A stretch of DNA of 64,000 nucleotides, taken from contig JBDHIF010000001.1 in the NCBI GenBank assembly GCA_039587535.1, positions 62,001-126,000 of the forward strand, given 5' to 3'. The notes below the pieces were generated by a model, which saw only the letters and a list, made by a program, of their open reading frames with translations, was not told where the DNA came from and ran no database searches. Positions within the stretch are counted from its first letter, which is position 1. The number at the start of each line of letters is the position of its first letter. Source of the DNA: JAWLHJ01 sp039587535 (GTDB taxonomy: Bacteria; Gemmatimonadota; Gemmatimonadetes; Longimicrobiales; Gaopeijiaceae). The translations under genes were made by a program, and so were the position numbers. This document shows positions 8,466 to 17,450 of the stretch, one piece after another.

Positions 8466-9548
8466 TCAGTATCCGGCCCGCTTGTCCACAACGTTCTCCC
8501 AAGTGGCGGTGGGATCGCCGCGCAGGAACCGTTCGAGATTTCGCACCATGACACCGGTCTCGCGCTCCCAGTATCCTCCGGTCACCGCTGACACGTGCGG
8601 CGTTACGACCACGTTGTCCATGCTCCAAAGTGGATGCCCGTCCGGCAAAGGCTCCCGTGCGAACACGTCCAATCCGGCGCCACGGAGCCGGCCGGACCGA
8701 AGCGCGTTCAGCAACGCTGACTCGTCAACGAGCTTACCCCTGGCGACGTTCACCAGGAGAGCGCCTCGCCGCATGCGAGCGAAGGCGGAAGCGTCGATGA
8801 TGCCCCGGGTCTCCGGCGTGTCGGGCGCGCAAACCACGACCACGTCGCTCTCCGTGAGTACGCTGTCCAAACCCTCCGGACCGTGAAACAAGGCGAGCCG
8901 GGCACTCAGGTCTCCTCCGCCGGCCACAGCCTGGAGCGCGCAGTCCTCCCTTGTCGGCGGGGTCCGCTTGACGGCTCGGACCCACCCCCCCAGAGCGCAG
9001 ACACGGCGAGCGATCTCCCGCCCGATTCCCCCGAAGCCCACGATGCCGACGGTGATCCTGGACAGCTCCGTCGGTGAGGCACCGGCTTCGTAGAAGGGGT
9101 CTGTGGACCAGACGCCGCGTCGTTGGTTCACCAGGGCTCGATCGAGTCCCCGGCTGAAGTGGAGAATCATGGCAAGGACCGACTCCGCCATGGGTGGGGC
9201 ATGGATCCCCGCGGAGTTGGTGAACACTACCGCGCTGTCGCGCATGGTGTTGTGGAGCGAGCTCCCCACCCCAGCGGCTCCGGAGTGTACCCACCGGAGC
9301 CCAGGGCCCGCCTCGAGAAGCTCCGGGGCCATTCCGTAACCGAAATAGATCTCGGCGTCGCGGACGGCATCCAGGACCGCGGGAGTCACCCTGGCGACGC
9401 CATCGCCCGACCCGTCGGCAGGTTCGTCCATGACCATGAGCTCCCAGTCCTCCGGAAGAGCCTTCCTCAGGGCCGCCGGGACCCAGTCGGGCATGGCCCA
9501 GACGGGGCGGCGATCCATCATATCCAGAACCGCGCGCCTCACCGACAT
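8466..9548 (-). CDS. D-isomer-specific 2-hydroxyacid dehydrogenase family protein
   Basis: This is a 360-residue NAD(P)-dependent dehydrogenase. The Rossmann dinucleotide motif is GFGGIG near residue 173. The catalytic set is complete: Arg in VNVARG, Glu in FAREPLP and His in VTPHVSA. The N-terminal catalytic half contains SGAAGVGSSL and NSAGIHAPPMAE, as in the glyoxylate/hydroxypyruvate reductase-like branch. The substrate cannot be read from sequence. It stands alone next to asnS with 15 bases between them on the same strand. Confidence 0.85.
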   Translation of the reverse strand: MSVRRAVLDMMDRRPVWAMPDWVPAALRKALPEDWELMVMDEPADGSGDGVARVTPAVLDAVRDAEIYFGYGMAPELLEAGPGLRWVHSGAAGVGSSLHNTMRDSAVVFTNSAGIHAPPMAESVLAMILHFSRGLDRALVNQRRGVWSTDPFYEAGASPTELSRITVGIVGFGGIGREIARRVCALGGWVRAVKRTPPTREDCALQAVAGGGDLSARLALFHGPEGLDSVLTESDVVVVCAPDTPETRGIIDASAFARMRRGALLVNVARGKLVDESALLNALRSGRLRGAGLDVFAREPLPDGHPLWSMDNVVVTPHVSAVTGGYWERETGVMVRNLERFLRGDPTATWENVVDKRAGY

Positions 9549-9563
9549 CCCCCAGGTCGCACG

Positions 9564-10850
9564 CTACGGGTACAGTCGGTTCATGACCCTCGGGAACGGG
9601 ATCAGCTCCCGCACGTGTCGTCGCCCGGTGATCCACGCTACCGTGCGCTCGATGCCTAGGCCGAAGCCCGAGTGGGGAAACGTCCCGTAGCGACGAAGGT
9701 CGAGGTACCAGGCATACGCATCTTCGGGAAGTCCCTCCTCGCGGATCCGTGACAGAAGCCTGTCCAGGTCGTCCTCCCGTTGGCTGCCCCCGATGATCTC
9801 ACCGTACCCTTCGGGCGCGAGCAGATCGTCACACAGCACGGTGCGCGGATCCGCCGGGTTCTCCTTCATGTAGAATGCTTTCGCCTGCTTCGGGTAGTCG
9901 TGGACGAAGAGCGGAAGCTCCCTTCCCTCCATGAGCGCCATCTCGTCCGGGGCACCGAGGTCCGCCCCCCACTCGATGTCGCTCCCACCGGCACGCAGCT
10001 GCTCCACGGCTTCCGTATAGCTGATGCGCGGGAAGGGAGGGCACACGGCTTCCAGGAGCGTGGTGTCCCGCTCGAGCACCTTGAGCTCCTCGCCGCACCG
10101 CTCCAGCGCCCGCTCGACCAGGTAGGAAACGAACTCCTCCTGCAACCGCATGTTGTCGTTGGAATCGGCGAAGGCGACTTCCGGCTCCACCATCCAGAAC
10201 TCGGTGAGGTGTCGACGGGTCTTCGACTTCTCCGCGCGGAAAGTGGGTCCGAAGCAGTACACCTTCCTGAACGCCGGACAGGCCGCTTCGACGTAGAGCT
10301 GGCCCGTCTGCGCAAGGTAGGCGGGATCCCCAAAGTAGTCCGTCTCGAACAGCGTTCCGGCGTGCTCACCGATGGCTCCGGTGAGGATGGGCGTGTCGAT
10401 CCGGACGAAGCCACGATCGTAGTAGAAGTCGTGAACGGCCTGCTCCACCTCCGCCCGGACGCGCAATCCAGCGCGCTGCTGCGAAGACCGCAGCCAGAGG
10501 TGCCTGTGGTCCAGAAGGAACTCGACCCCATGCTCCTTGGGCTGGATGGGATACCCCTCCGCGGAGCTCAGAAGCTCCAGCGCCGTGACCCCGAGCTCGA
10601 AGCCGCCAGGCGCCCGGTCATCGGGGCGGACCTCGCCCGTGACCGACACCACGGACTCGGCCGAGAGAGTACCGTGCGCTTCCCAGACGGCCTCGTCGAC
10701 TTCCTTCTTCAGGACCACGGCCTGCACGATACCCGTGCCGTCCCGGACGACGAGGAAGGCCACCTTACCGTGGGCGCGCGTCGCTTCCACCCACCCCTTC
10801 ACGGTGACTTGCTCGCCCTCGTGCTCACCCAGCTCTCTGATCTCGATCAT
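9564..10850 (-). CDS. asnS: Asparaginyl-tRNA synthetase
   Basis: AsnRS charges tRNA-Asn. The 428-residue protein has an N-terminal OB-fold anticodon domain (about 14-105) and a class II core. Motif 2 reads FGPTFRAEKSKTRRHL and motif 3 reads GFGLGIERTVAWI. AEKSKTRRHLTEFWM is specific to AsnRS rather than AspRS. It starts with ATG and lies 82 bases after recG. A direct AsnRS implies that this cell need not rely only on the GatCAB route for Asn-tRNA. Confidence 0.95.
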   Translation of the reverse strand: MIEIRELGEHEGEQVTVKGWVEATRAHGKVAFLVVRDGTGIVQAVVLKKEVDEAVWEAHGTLSAESVVSVTGEVRPDDRAPGGFELGVTALELLSSAEGYPIQPKEHGVEFLLDHRHLWLRSSQQRAGLRVRAEVEQAVHDFYYDRGFVRIDTPILTGAIGEHAGTLFETDYFGDPAYLAQTGQLYVEAACPAFRKVYCFGPTFRAEKSKTRRHLTEFWMVEPEVAFADSNDNMRLQEEFVSYLVERALERCGEELKVLERDTTLLEAVCPPFPRISYTEAVEQLRAGGSDIEWGADLGAPDEMALMEGRELPLFVHDYPKQAKAFYMKENPADPRTVLCDDLLAPEGYGEIIGGSQREDDLDRLLSRIREEGLPEDAYAWYLDLRRYGTFPHSGFGLGIERTVAWITGRRHVRELIPFPRVMNRLYP

Positions 10851-10932
10851 TCGGCGCCGTCCGACCTTCTCTGTCGTCCATTCGTCACGGATGGGGCATC
10901 ACGGCCCCCTCAAGGGCTCGAAGCTATCAGCC

Positions 10933-13020
10933 TCAGCCCACCCCGAACATCTCCATTCGCTCTCCATACCGCTCCAGGAGGATCTCTTTGACCCGTAGGT
11001 TCTCCGGCCGAGCCAGATCCGGATCGCGCTCGATCAGCGCCCGGGCCTCGCGTTGAGCCGCCTCGACGATCCACTCGTCCTCGAGAATTCGGGCGAAGCG
11101 TAGGTTCGGGTCGCGCCCATGCTGGCGACTCCCGAACAGATCCCCTTCCCCCCGGATGCGCAGGTCGGCGCGGGCGACCTCGAAGCCGTCCGTAGTGTCA
11201 CGGAACACCTTGAGGCGCTCCGTGGCCTCCTCTCCAGGTTCCGCGACGAGAATACAGTGGCTCTCCGCGCTACCGCGGCCCACGCGACCGCGCAGCTGGT
11301 GGAGCTGGGACAGCCCGAAACGCTCGGCATGCTCGATGACCATCACCGAAGCGTTCCCCACGTCGATTCCGACCTCGACGACCGTGGTGGCCACCAAGAT
11401 ATCGATCTCGCCAGCAAGAAAGGATCGCATCACTCGGTCCTTCTCCGCGCTATGCATCTGCCCGTGCAGAAGGCCCAGGCGACGGTCGGGAAACACCTGC
11501 GTCCGGAGTCGTTCGTACTCCTCGGTCGCGGCGAGCATGTCGACCTTCTCGGACTCGGCAACGAGGGGGTAGACGACATAAGCCTGTCGGCCCTGGCCTA
11601 TCTCCTTGTCCAGAAATGCGTAGACCTGCGACCTGCGGTCGGGCGACCGGAGGGACGTCGTGACGGGTTTGCGACCCGGCGGAAGCTCGTCCAGCACGCT
11701 GAGGTCGAGATCACCGTAGAGGGCCATGGCCATGGACCGTGGAATGGGCGTAGCGGACATGACCAGCACGTCGGGCACGGCGTCGTCACGCTCCAGGAGG
11801 GCCATACGCTGGCGAACACCGAAGCGATGCTGCTCATCCACGACGACAAGTCCCAGAGCGTGGAACCGGACCGTATCCTGGATCAACGCATGCGTTCCGA
11901 TGACCAACGCGGCCCGCCCCGAGGCCACAGCGTCCTGGGCGGCTGCACGATCCGGCGCCGAGAGACTTCCGGTGAGGAGTGCCACCTCCACTCCCAGTGG
12001 CTCCACCAGCTCACGGATTCCCCGGGCATGTTGCTCGGCCAGGATCTCCGTCGGAGCCATGAGGGCCGCCTGGTGTCCCCCCTCCACTGCGATGAGCATG
12101 GAGAACAGGGCAACGAGCGTCTTTCCCGCCCCCACGTCTCCCTGCAACAGCCGACTCATCCTCCGCGCCGAGACCATGTCGGCAGCGATGTCACGGAGGA
12201 CCCGCGTCTGCGCATCCGTCAGCGCAAACGGAAGCGCATCCAGAAGCGCGCGGACTAGCTCGTTGGTGCGGCCGTGGGCGATGCCCGGCCTCGTCTCCAG
12301 AGCGTCACGTCGCGCTCGGGCTTGAACGAGCTGGAGGAAGAAGAGCTCGTCGAAGGCCAATCGTTGACGCCCTTGCTCGGCCCCCTCCAGGGAGGACGGA
12401 CGGTGCAGCCAAGCCAAGGCCTCGGAGAGTGTGGGCAGCCTGAGGCGCTCCCGGAGGTCGTCGCCCAGGTATTCGTCCTCGCCGGCCCAGCCGAGGAGCT
12501 GGTCGAGGTTCTTCTCGAAGATCCCGCGAAGCACCCACTGCGGCACATCCTCGCTGGCCGGGTAGGTGACGAAGATGGTGCCGGTACGCCCCGAACCCTT
12601 CCCGGGGCGATCCACGAGAGTGAACTCCCTGGGCTGTAGCTGCTTCCCGTGGAAAAACTTCACAGGTCCGGATGCGAGAAGGCGATCCCCCTCCCGGAGC
12701 TTTCGATCAAGCCACGGCTGTCCGGGCCACGCCACGGTGATGAGGCCGGAATCGTCCTGGAGTACCGCCTGGAAGATTCGGAGACCGGAGCGTGTCGGGA
12801 TGACGCCCTTGCTGCGCACCGTCCCCGCCACCGTCACGTCCATGCCCACATCCACCTGTCCGATGGGCGTCACCGTCGAGGCATCGTCATACCGGCGCGG
12901 CACGTGGTACAGCATGTCCCTCGCGGTTGCGATACCCAGCCCCACAAGCGCGTCGGCCCGCTTGGGGCCGACGCCCTTCAGGAACTGGACGGGTCCGTCG
13001 AGACGGGAGTAGCGGCTCAT
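10933..13020 (-). CDS. recG: ATP-dependent DNA helicase RecG
   Basis: RecG remodels stalled forks and branched DNA. From the ATG at 13020 it is 695 residues. The N-terminal part has KGVGPKRADAL and an OB wedge domain (about 60-150). Walker A is GDVGAGKT. The DExH box is DEQH in VVVDEQHRFGVRQR. Motif VI is in QLRGRVGRG. A GTG 18 bases upstream is also in frame, but the ATG one base after the ftsY stop is preferred by position and family N-terminus. Confidence 0.95.
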   Translation of the reverse strand: MSRYSRLDGPVQFLKGVGPKRADALVGLGIATARDMLYHVPRRYDDASTVTPIGQVDVGMDVTVAGTVRSKGVIPTRSGLRIFQAVLQDDSGLITVAWPGQPWLDRKLREGDRLLASGPVKFFHGKQLQPREFTLVDRPGKGSGRTGTIFVTYPASEDVPQWVLRGIFEKNLDQLLGWAGEDEYLGDDLRERLRLPTLSEALAWLHRPSSLEGAEQGRQRLAFDELFFLQLVQARARRDALETRPGIAHGRTNELVRALLDALPFALTDAQTRVLRDIAADMVSARRMSRLLQGDVGAGKTLVALFSMLIAVEGGHQAALMAPTEILAEQHARGIRELVEPLGVEVALLTGSLSAPDRAAAQDAVASGRAALVIGTHALIQDTVRFHALGLVVVDEQHRFGVRQRMALLERDDAVPDVLVMSATPIPRSMAMALYGDLDLSVLDELPPGRKPVTTSLRSPDRRSQVYAFLDKEIGQGRQAYVVYPLVAESEKVDMLAATEEYERLRTQVFPDRRLGLLHGQMHSAEKDRVMRSFLAGEIDILVATTVVEVGIDVGNASVMVIEHAERFGLSQLHQLRGRVGRGSAESHCILVAEPGEEATERLKVFRDTTDGFEVARADLRIRGEGDLFGSRQHGRDPNLRFARILEDEWIVEAAQREARALIERDPDLARPENLRVKEILLERYGERMEMFGVG

Positions 13021-13021
13021 G

Positions 13022-13945
13022 CTACGTGCTGAATACACTCTCGACGAACGCGTCCACGTCGAAGGTCTCGAGGTCGGTCAGCTGCTCACCAGTACCGACG
13101 AGCTTCACGGGCACGCCAAACTCCTCCTGAAGCGCCAGCACGATGCCACCCCGCGCGCTGGAGTCCATCTTCGCCAGCACAATTCCGCTCACGTCTACCA
13201 CCTTCTTGAAGGCCTCGAGCTGCCGGACGGCGTTCTGACCCACGGTCGCATCCAGGACGAGCAGCGTCTCGTGGGGTGGACCACCCAGTCGCCGCCGCAC
13301 CACGCGATCGATCTTCTCGAGCTCCTTCATCAGCCCTTGATTGGTGTGCAGACGCCCTGCCGTATCGATGAGCAGGACGTCCACGCCCCGGGCTTCAGCG
13401 GCCTCGATTGCGTCGAATGCCACGGCGGCGGGGTCCCCACCCTGCTGACCGCGAAGGAAGTCCGCTCCGATCCGCTTCGCCCAGGTCTCCAGCTGCGCCA
13501 CCGCTCCCGCACGGAACGTGTCAGCGGCTGCCACCATCACGCGCTTGCCGTCTTGCACGAGGAAATGCGCGAGCTTGGCCACGGAGGTGGTCTTGCCCAC
13601 TCCGTTCACACCGACGATGAGATAGACCGTCGTTCCCTCGTCCGCGGCGCGGAGCTCCGACGACCGAGCCGGTGCGAGAATCGTCGCGATCTCTTCACGA
13701 AGCGCGTCCGCGAGCGCCTGACCGCCACGAGCCTTTCCCCGGCGCAAGGCCTCCTCGGCATGGTCAACCAATCGCAAGGTCGCCGGCACTCCGAAGTCTG
13801 CCGAGAGCAGTCGTTCCTCCAACTCCTCCAAAGAGTCGTGATCAAGGCCCTTCGCCACCACACGCACGTCGGTGAGCGCCAGGTCGACCACGCGCTTCCA
13901 CAGTCCCTTCTTCTTCTCGAGCTTCTTCTTGAAAAGGCGAGCCAT
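13022..13945 (-). CDS. ftsY: Signal recognition particle receptor FtsY
   Basis: FtsY is the membrane-bound GTPase that receives SRP-ribosome complexes for co-translational insertion. At 307 residues it has only a short basic N-terminus (RLFKKKLEKKKGLWKR) in place of the long acidic domain of Enterobacteria. The NG domain is complete: G1 GVNGVGKTT, the DTFRAGAVAQL segment, G3 DTAGRLHTNQG and the G4 region near AKMDSSARGG. Its ATG overlaps the TAA of a 40-codon reading frame upstream as TAATG, and recG starts one base after its stop. Confidence 0.96.
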   Translation of the reverse strand: MARLFKKKLEKKKGLWKRVVDLALTDVRVVAKGLDHDSLEELEERLLSADFGVPATLRLVDHAEEALRRGKARGGQALADALREEIATILAPARSSELRAADEGTTVYLIVGVNGVGKTTSVAKLAHFLVQDGKRVMVAAADTFRAGAVAQLETWAKRIGADFLRGQQGGDPAAVAFDAIEAAEARGVDVLLIDTAGRLHTNQGLMKELEKIDRVVRRRLGGPPHETLLVLDATVGQNAVRQLEAFKKVVDVSGIVLAKMDSSARGGIVLALQEEFGVPVKLVGTGEQLTDLETFDVDAFVESVFST

Positions 13946-14067
13946 TAGCAGGTCGGGGAGGCCAGGTTGGGTGCCGCGAAGCCGCGCGAATCGCGGGCCT
14001 CGACGGCGATGTCTTCGGACAGTAGGTGGGTGAAAGCTATGACGAGGCGTCCGCGTGGTGGAGACAC
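13945..14067 (-). CDS. Possible 40-residue protein between the VWA gene and ftsY
   Basis: A GTG at 14067 opens a 40-codon frame ending in TAA that overlaps the ftsY ATG as TAATG. A strong AAGGAGG (14072-14078) lies four bases before the GTG, directly after the stop of the VWA gene. The peptide starts MSPPRGRLVIAFTHLL and is mildly amphipathic. I recognise no family. It may be a real small protein or a translated leader that feeds ribosomes into ftsY. Evidence is the ribosome site and the coupling; conservation is untested. Confidence 0.35.
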   Translation of the reverse strand: MSPPRGRLVIAFTHLLSEDIAVEARDSRGFAAPNLASPTC

Positions 14068-14080
14068 GCCCCCTCCTTGG

Positions 14081-15952
14081 TTACCGAAGGCCGACCCGAC
14101 GGCGACCGATCCACTCGGCCAACAGCAGGGCGAGGATGAGCAGATACGGCCAAGGACTGGTGCGCAGCGGACTTCCGCGCTCCCCCGCATGCACAGAGTT
14201 GGATCCCGCGCGCAGCCACGCGGACGGGTCCACCGGTGCGGGAAGCATGTCTCTCGTACCGGAAGCAACCTCGAACCGACCCCAAGCCAAGCTGTCGCCA
14301 TCGGGACCGAATACGGCGTACCGATAAGGACCCGGCTCGAGCGGGTCCGAATATACGGCGCCGCCTCCGGTAAGTGCCGTCTCCACCGCTGAGCCGGACG
14401 GTGCCGCCCCGGAATCAGGTTGTACCATGACGCGGGCGCCCTCCCGCTGGGCCGGGACCAGCCAGGATACACGCTCCCCCCTCGGCACGACGCGCCGAGC
14501 AGGCCGGACCTCCGCCCCCGCCGCTGCCGGCTCGCGGAGCAGCCACCCGGCAACGCCCGCCCAGAGCGCCTCGTAGGCATCCCTCCCGGCATCCCGGCCG
14601 GCCCATCGCCAGAATCCACGCGCCAGGACCAAGGCCTCTCGCCGCCCTTCGACGGCCCGTAACCGGAGCGGCGCCTCAGCGGGTCCGGTCCCCCGGAGCC
14701 GTGCCGTGAGCGGCGTCACCCATTCCTCTTCGCTCTGAGTCACGAGTAGCCCGCTCAAGGGAGGCAGCTCGGCGCGCTCGAGAGATCGCAGGACCCCCGA
14801 AAGCGGCGATGGCGGCGTCTCTTCCGACAGATACCACTCCCCAGCCCGGGGCGGTGACGTCACGAGGCCGAAGCCAGCCGCACTAGCGGCGTCCGTGACA
14901 AAGGCGATCAGACGCGGGGCCCGTGCGGCCAGGCCCCACACCCAATCGTCGGTCTCTTCTCCCAGGCCGTGGAGGACCAGGAGTGAAGCTCGCTCGGCAG
15001 CAGCACGGACCGCGGCCGTATCCACCGGTGCCGTTCGATCGGAGGCCCGCCCCACCGTCAGGTAAAGGTCGGGCCCCGCCCGGAGGTATCCAGAGCCAGT
15101 CAAGCCCGTCGTCCGGGCCAATGTCGGCAGCAACGACCGGGGCTCCCAATCAGGACGGACCGAAATCACCACAACCCCACCCTCGGACGCAGATCCGATC
15201 CGCGCATAAGCCACGCCCGTATCATCCAGCGCGAAAGCATCTGCACCAGACGCGAGCCGAGCCTCGAAGCGGCGGAGTCCGTCGGACGACGCTGGTGGCA
15301 GGGTGATCTCCAACGTGCGACGCAACCCCGGGCCCGGCGCCTCGACAACCGCGGACGCCACGACCGCGTCCTCTTCCAGAACCTCAAGTCGCAGGGAGTC
15401 CCCCGGGACGCCGCCGTGCACCTCCACCCGGGCGGTGCCCGCCGTCCTCGGGTCCACGCGATCCTCGACCTCGAATCCGTATACCCCGGCGTTTTGAATC
15501 TCTCCGCCCATCCGCTCGACTTCGAGGGACACTCCGAGGTCCTCCAAAGCCGCCCGCACGGCGACCGCATCCTCTATACGTAGGTCGCTCAGCACCAGGA
15601 TCTCCTGGGCGCCGCTCTCGGCCACGCGGATAAGGGCGGGGGCGAGGCGGCTGCCGGTCTCATCCGGGATGGAAGGGATCGTGTCGGCAGGGCCGAGAGC
15701 GTCGCCAAAGGTGACCACACGCCATCCGTCGGCAAGAAGATCTCGTGCGCGCGTCGAAGCTCTCGCCCAGGGAGAGCGATCGGCCGTGCCCGCCGTCATG
15801 CTCAACGAAGCGTCCAGCAGGACCCATCGCGCCTGAGATCCGACATGGCCGGTAAACGGAAGCGGCGGGTCGAAGAGCAGGGCGATGACGAGGACGAGCG
15901 TCGCGGCCCGGAGCGGCCACAGGAAGCCGGCCTGGCGCACGGGAAGATCCAC
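14081..15952 (-). CDS. VWA-domain membrane protein (BatA-like), start uncertain
   Basis: The frame from the GTG at 15952 gives 623 residues: a membrane helix (about 12-30), a von Willebrand A region with the MIDAS motif DASLSM near residue 48, a long beta-rich extracytoplasmic part, and a C-terminal helix (about 600-617). This is the plan of BatA-type proteins. In-frame codons upstream of the GTG, back to 16027, encode a further hydrophobic helix ending AVGYARWIYRE, which the family usually has. No ATG, GTG or TTG precedes it, although a GGAGG (16034-16038) lies six bases before a GTA at 16027. The true start is therefore probably upstream and non-standard. It follows the M23 peptidase gene directly. 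Confidence 0.65.
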   Translation of the reverse strand: MDLPVRQAGFLWPLRAATLVLVIALLFDPPLPFTGHVGSQARWVLLDASLSMTAGTADRSPWARASTRARDLLADGWRVVTFGDALGPADTIPSIPDETGSRLAPALIRVAESGAQEILVLSDLRIEDAVAVRAALEDLGVSLEVERMGGEIQNAGVYGFEVEDRVDPRTAGTARVEVHGGVPGDSLRLEVLEEDAVVASAVVEAPGPGLRRTLEITLPPASSDGLRRFEARLASGADAFALDDTGVAYARIGSASEGGVVVISVRPDWEPRSLLPTLARTTGLTGSGYLRAGPDLYLTVGRASDRTAPVDTAAVRAAAERASLLVLHGLGEETDDWVWGLAARAPRLIAFVTDAASAAGFGLVTSPPRAGEWYLSEETPPSPLSGVLRSLERAELPPLSGLLVTQSEEEWVTPLTARLRGTGPAEAPLRLRAVEGRREALVLARGFWRWAGRDAGRDAYEALWAGVAGWLLREPAAAGAEVRPARRVVPRGERVSWLVPAQREGARVMVQPDSGAAPSGSAVETALTGGGAVYSDPLEPGPYRYAVFGPDGDSLAWGRFEVASGTRDMLPAPVDPSAWLRAGSNSVHAGERGSPLRTSPWPYLLILALLLAEWIGRRRVGLR

Positions 15953-16023
15953 CTCCCGGTAGATCCACCGTGCGTATCCGACAGCTCCCGCGCCAAGGAG
16001 CGCGAAGACAAGAACCGAGAGAC

Positions 16024-17370
16024 CTACCGCCGGCCTCCGTCGACATCGAGTGCGCGTGCGGCGCCGTCTTCATCCGACACCTCGCCGGACTCCTCCCCAT
16101 CCAGGCGAGCGGTGCGGACGGGTCCCGCGCCGGGGATCGACTCCAGCAACGCGACCCTGGCCATCATCTCGTCCATCCAGCGCACCATGTCGTCGGCCGG
16201 GACCGGATCTCCGGCGGGTAGATCCACCGACAGGGGATCGATGTGCCGCCCTCCTCGGAGCATCTCATAGTGGAGGTGCGGCCCGGTCGCCAACCCTGTC
16301 ATTCCCACGTAGCCGATGATGTCACCTTGTCTGACCCTCGTACCGAGCACGACGTCTCTGGAGAAGCCGCTCATGTGGCCGTACCGAGTGACGAAACCGT
16401 TGGGATGACGGATCTCCACCGCGTTCCCAAGCCCACCGTTCGGTCCGCGATGGATGACCACGCCGTCGGACGTCGCCATGATGGGGGTGCCCCGGTCCGC
16501 CGCGTAGTCCACACCGCGATGGGCGCGCCAGGTCTGAAGAATCGGGTGGAAACGGCCCGGCGAGAATCGGGAGGAGATCCGCCGGTACTCGAGCGGCCTC
16601 AAGAGGAAAGCTCGCCTGACCGATCTCCCCTCCAGGTCGAAGTACGATCCCTCGCCGTCACCGTTGGGATCGAACCAGATCGCGTGATAGGCCGTGCCGC
16701 TGTTCACCAGCTCCGCTGAGAGCAACCTTCCCGCTCGGAGCGACCCGTCGGGGCGCACTTCGCGCTGGAAGGCGAAGCGGTAGGTGTCGCCGACTCGAAT
16801 CTGGCGGGAGAAGTCCACCTGCCATTGGAAGACTCTGTCCAGATAGTCGATCAGCCTATTTCGGTCCCCGACCGGCATGGACTGCAGGTCCGGGTTGCCC
16901 ACCACCGACGTCCAAAGCACGGTATTGATGGAGCCCGACGCGAAGAGGGTGTCCACGAACACAGGCGTCTCGACGAGGCTCGCCGCCCATCCGCCCCCGG
17001 ATCGCGTGAGGCGAACGGTCTCATCCCGGCTGACGTGTACGTCGACCCCCCTGAGCTGCTCCTGGCTCGGAAGGTACCGGAACGTCACCTCCGTCCCGGG
17101 GCGCATGCGTCGGGGGCTTGCATGCTCCCGGAACGCCAACAGCAGAGAAGCCTGCTCGTTGGCCGACATTTGCGCGTCCAGCAACTCCCCGAAAGTCTCT
17201 CCGGATCGGAGCTCCCTGATCGCCAGACGCTCGGCTGGCGGCACCTGCACGGCCGCCAGCTCTCCCACGTCCGGAACCGATCCCAGATCACAGGCCGACA
17301 ACGCCCCCGCAGCCACTGCGGCGATCACAAGAAGTCGAACACACCTCGCCACGCCGGCGTCGTATCGCAC
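16024..17370 (-). CDS. M23-family metallopeptidase lipoprotein
   Basis: This is a predicted LytM-type peptidoglycan endopeptidase or a degenerate activator of amidases. The 448-residue product starts with GTG, has a lipoprotein signal peptide with lipobox LSAC (Cys27), a middle domain of the kind seen before many M23 domains, and a C-terminal M23 domain at about 275-390. The zinc ligands are present: HRGVDYA (His and Asp) and GPHLHYE (HxH). An intact site argues for a working hydrolase. It sits 80 bases after ftsZ on the same strand, which suggests septal wall cleavage in step with division. Its TAG overlaps the likely start region of the VWA gene. Confidence 0.88.
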   Translation of the reverse strand: MRYDAGVARCVRLLVIAAVAAGALSACDLGSVPDVGELAAVQVPPAERLAIRELRSGETFGELLDAQMSANEQASLLLAFREHASPRRMRPGTEVTFRYLPSQEQLRGVDVHVSRDETVRLTRSGGGWAASLVETPVFVDTLFASGSINTVLWTSVVGNPDLQSMPVGDRNRLIDYLDRVFQWQVDFSRQIRVGDTYRFAFQREVRPDGSLRAGRLLSAELVNSGTAYHAIWFDPNGDGEGSYFDLEGRSVRRAFLLRPLEYRRISSRFSPGRFHPILQTWRAHRGVDYAADRGTPIMATSDGVVIHRGPNGGLGNAVEIRHPNGFVTRYGHMSGFSRDVVLGTRVRQGDIIGYVGMTGLATGPHLHYEMLRGGRHIDPLSVDLPAGDPVPADDMVRWMDEMMARVALLESIPGAGPVRTARLDGEESGEVSDEDGAARALDVDGGRR

Positions 17371-17450
17371 TCGCTGTCGCTCCGGAATGGTGTGATGGTC
17401 CGAGGCCGGCGGCTCGATCCGCCGGCCGACATCGCTGATGCCGCCAGGGC

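Noticed and set aside
10851..10932. GGGGC/GCCCC hairpin between recG and asnS as a terminator
   Set aside because: Only five pairs and no T tract; the genes appear to be in one run.
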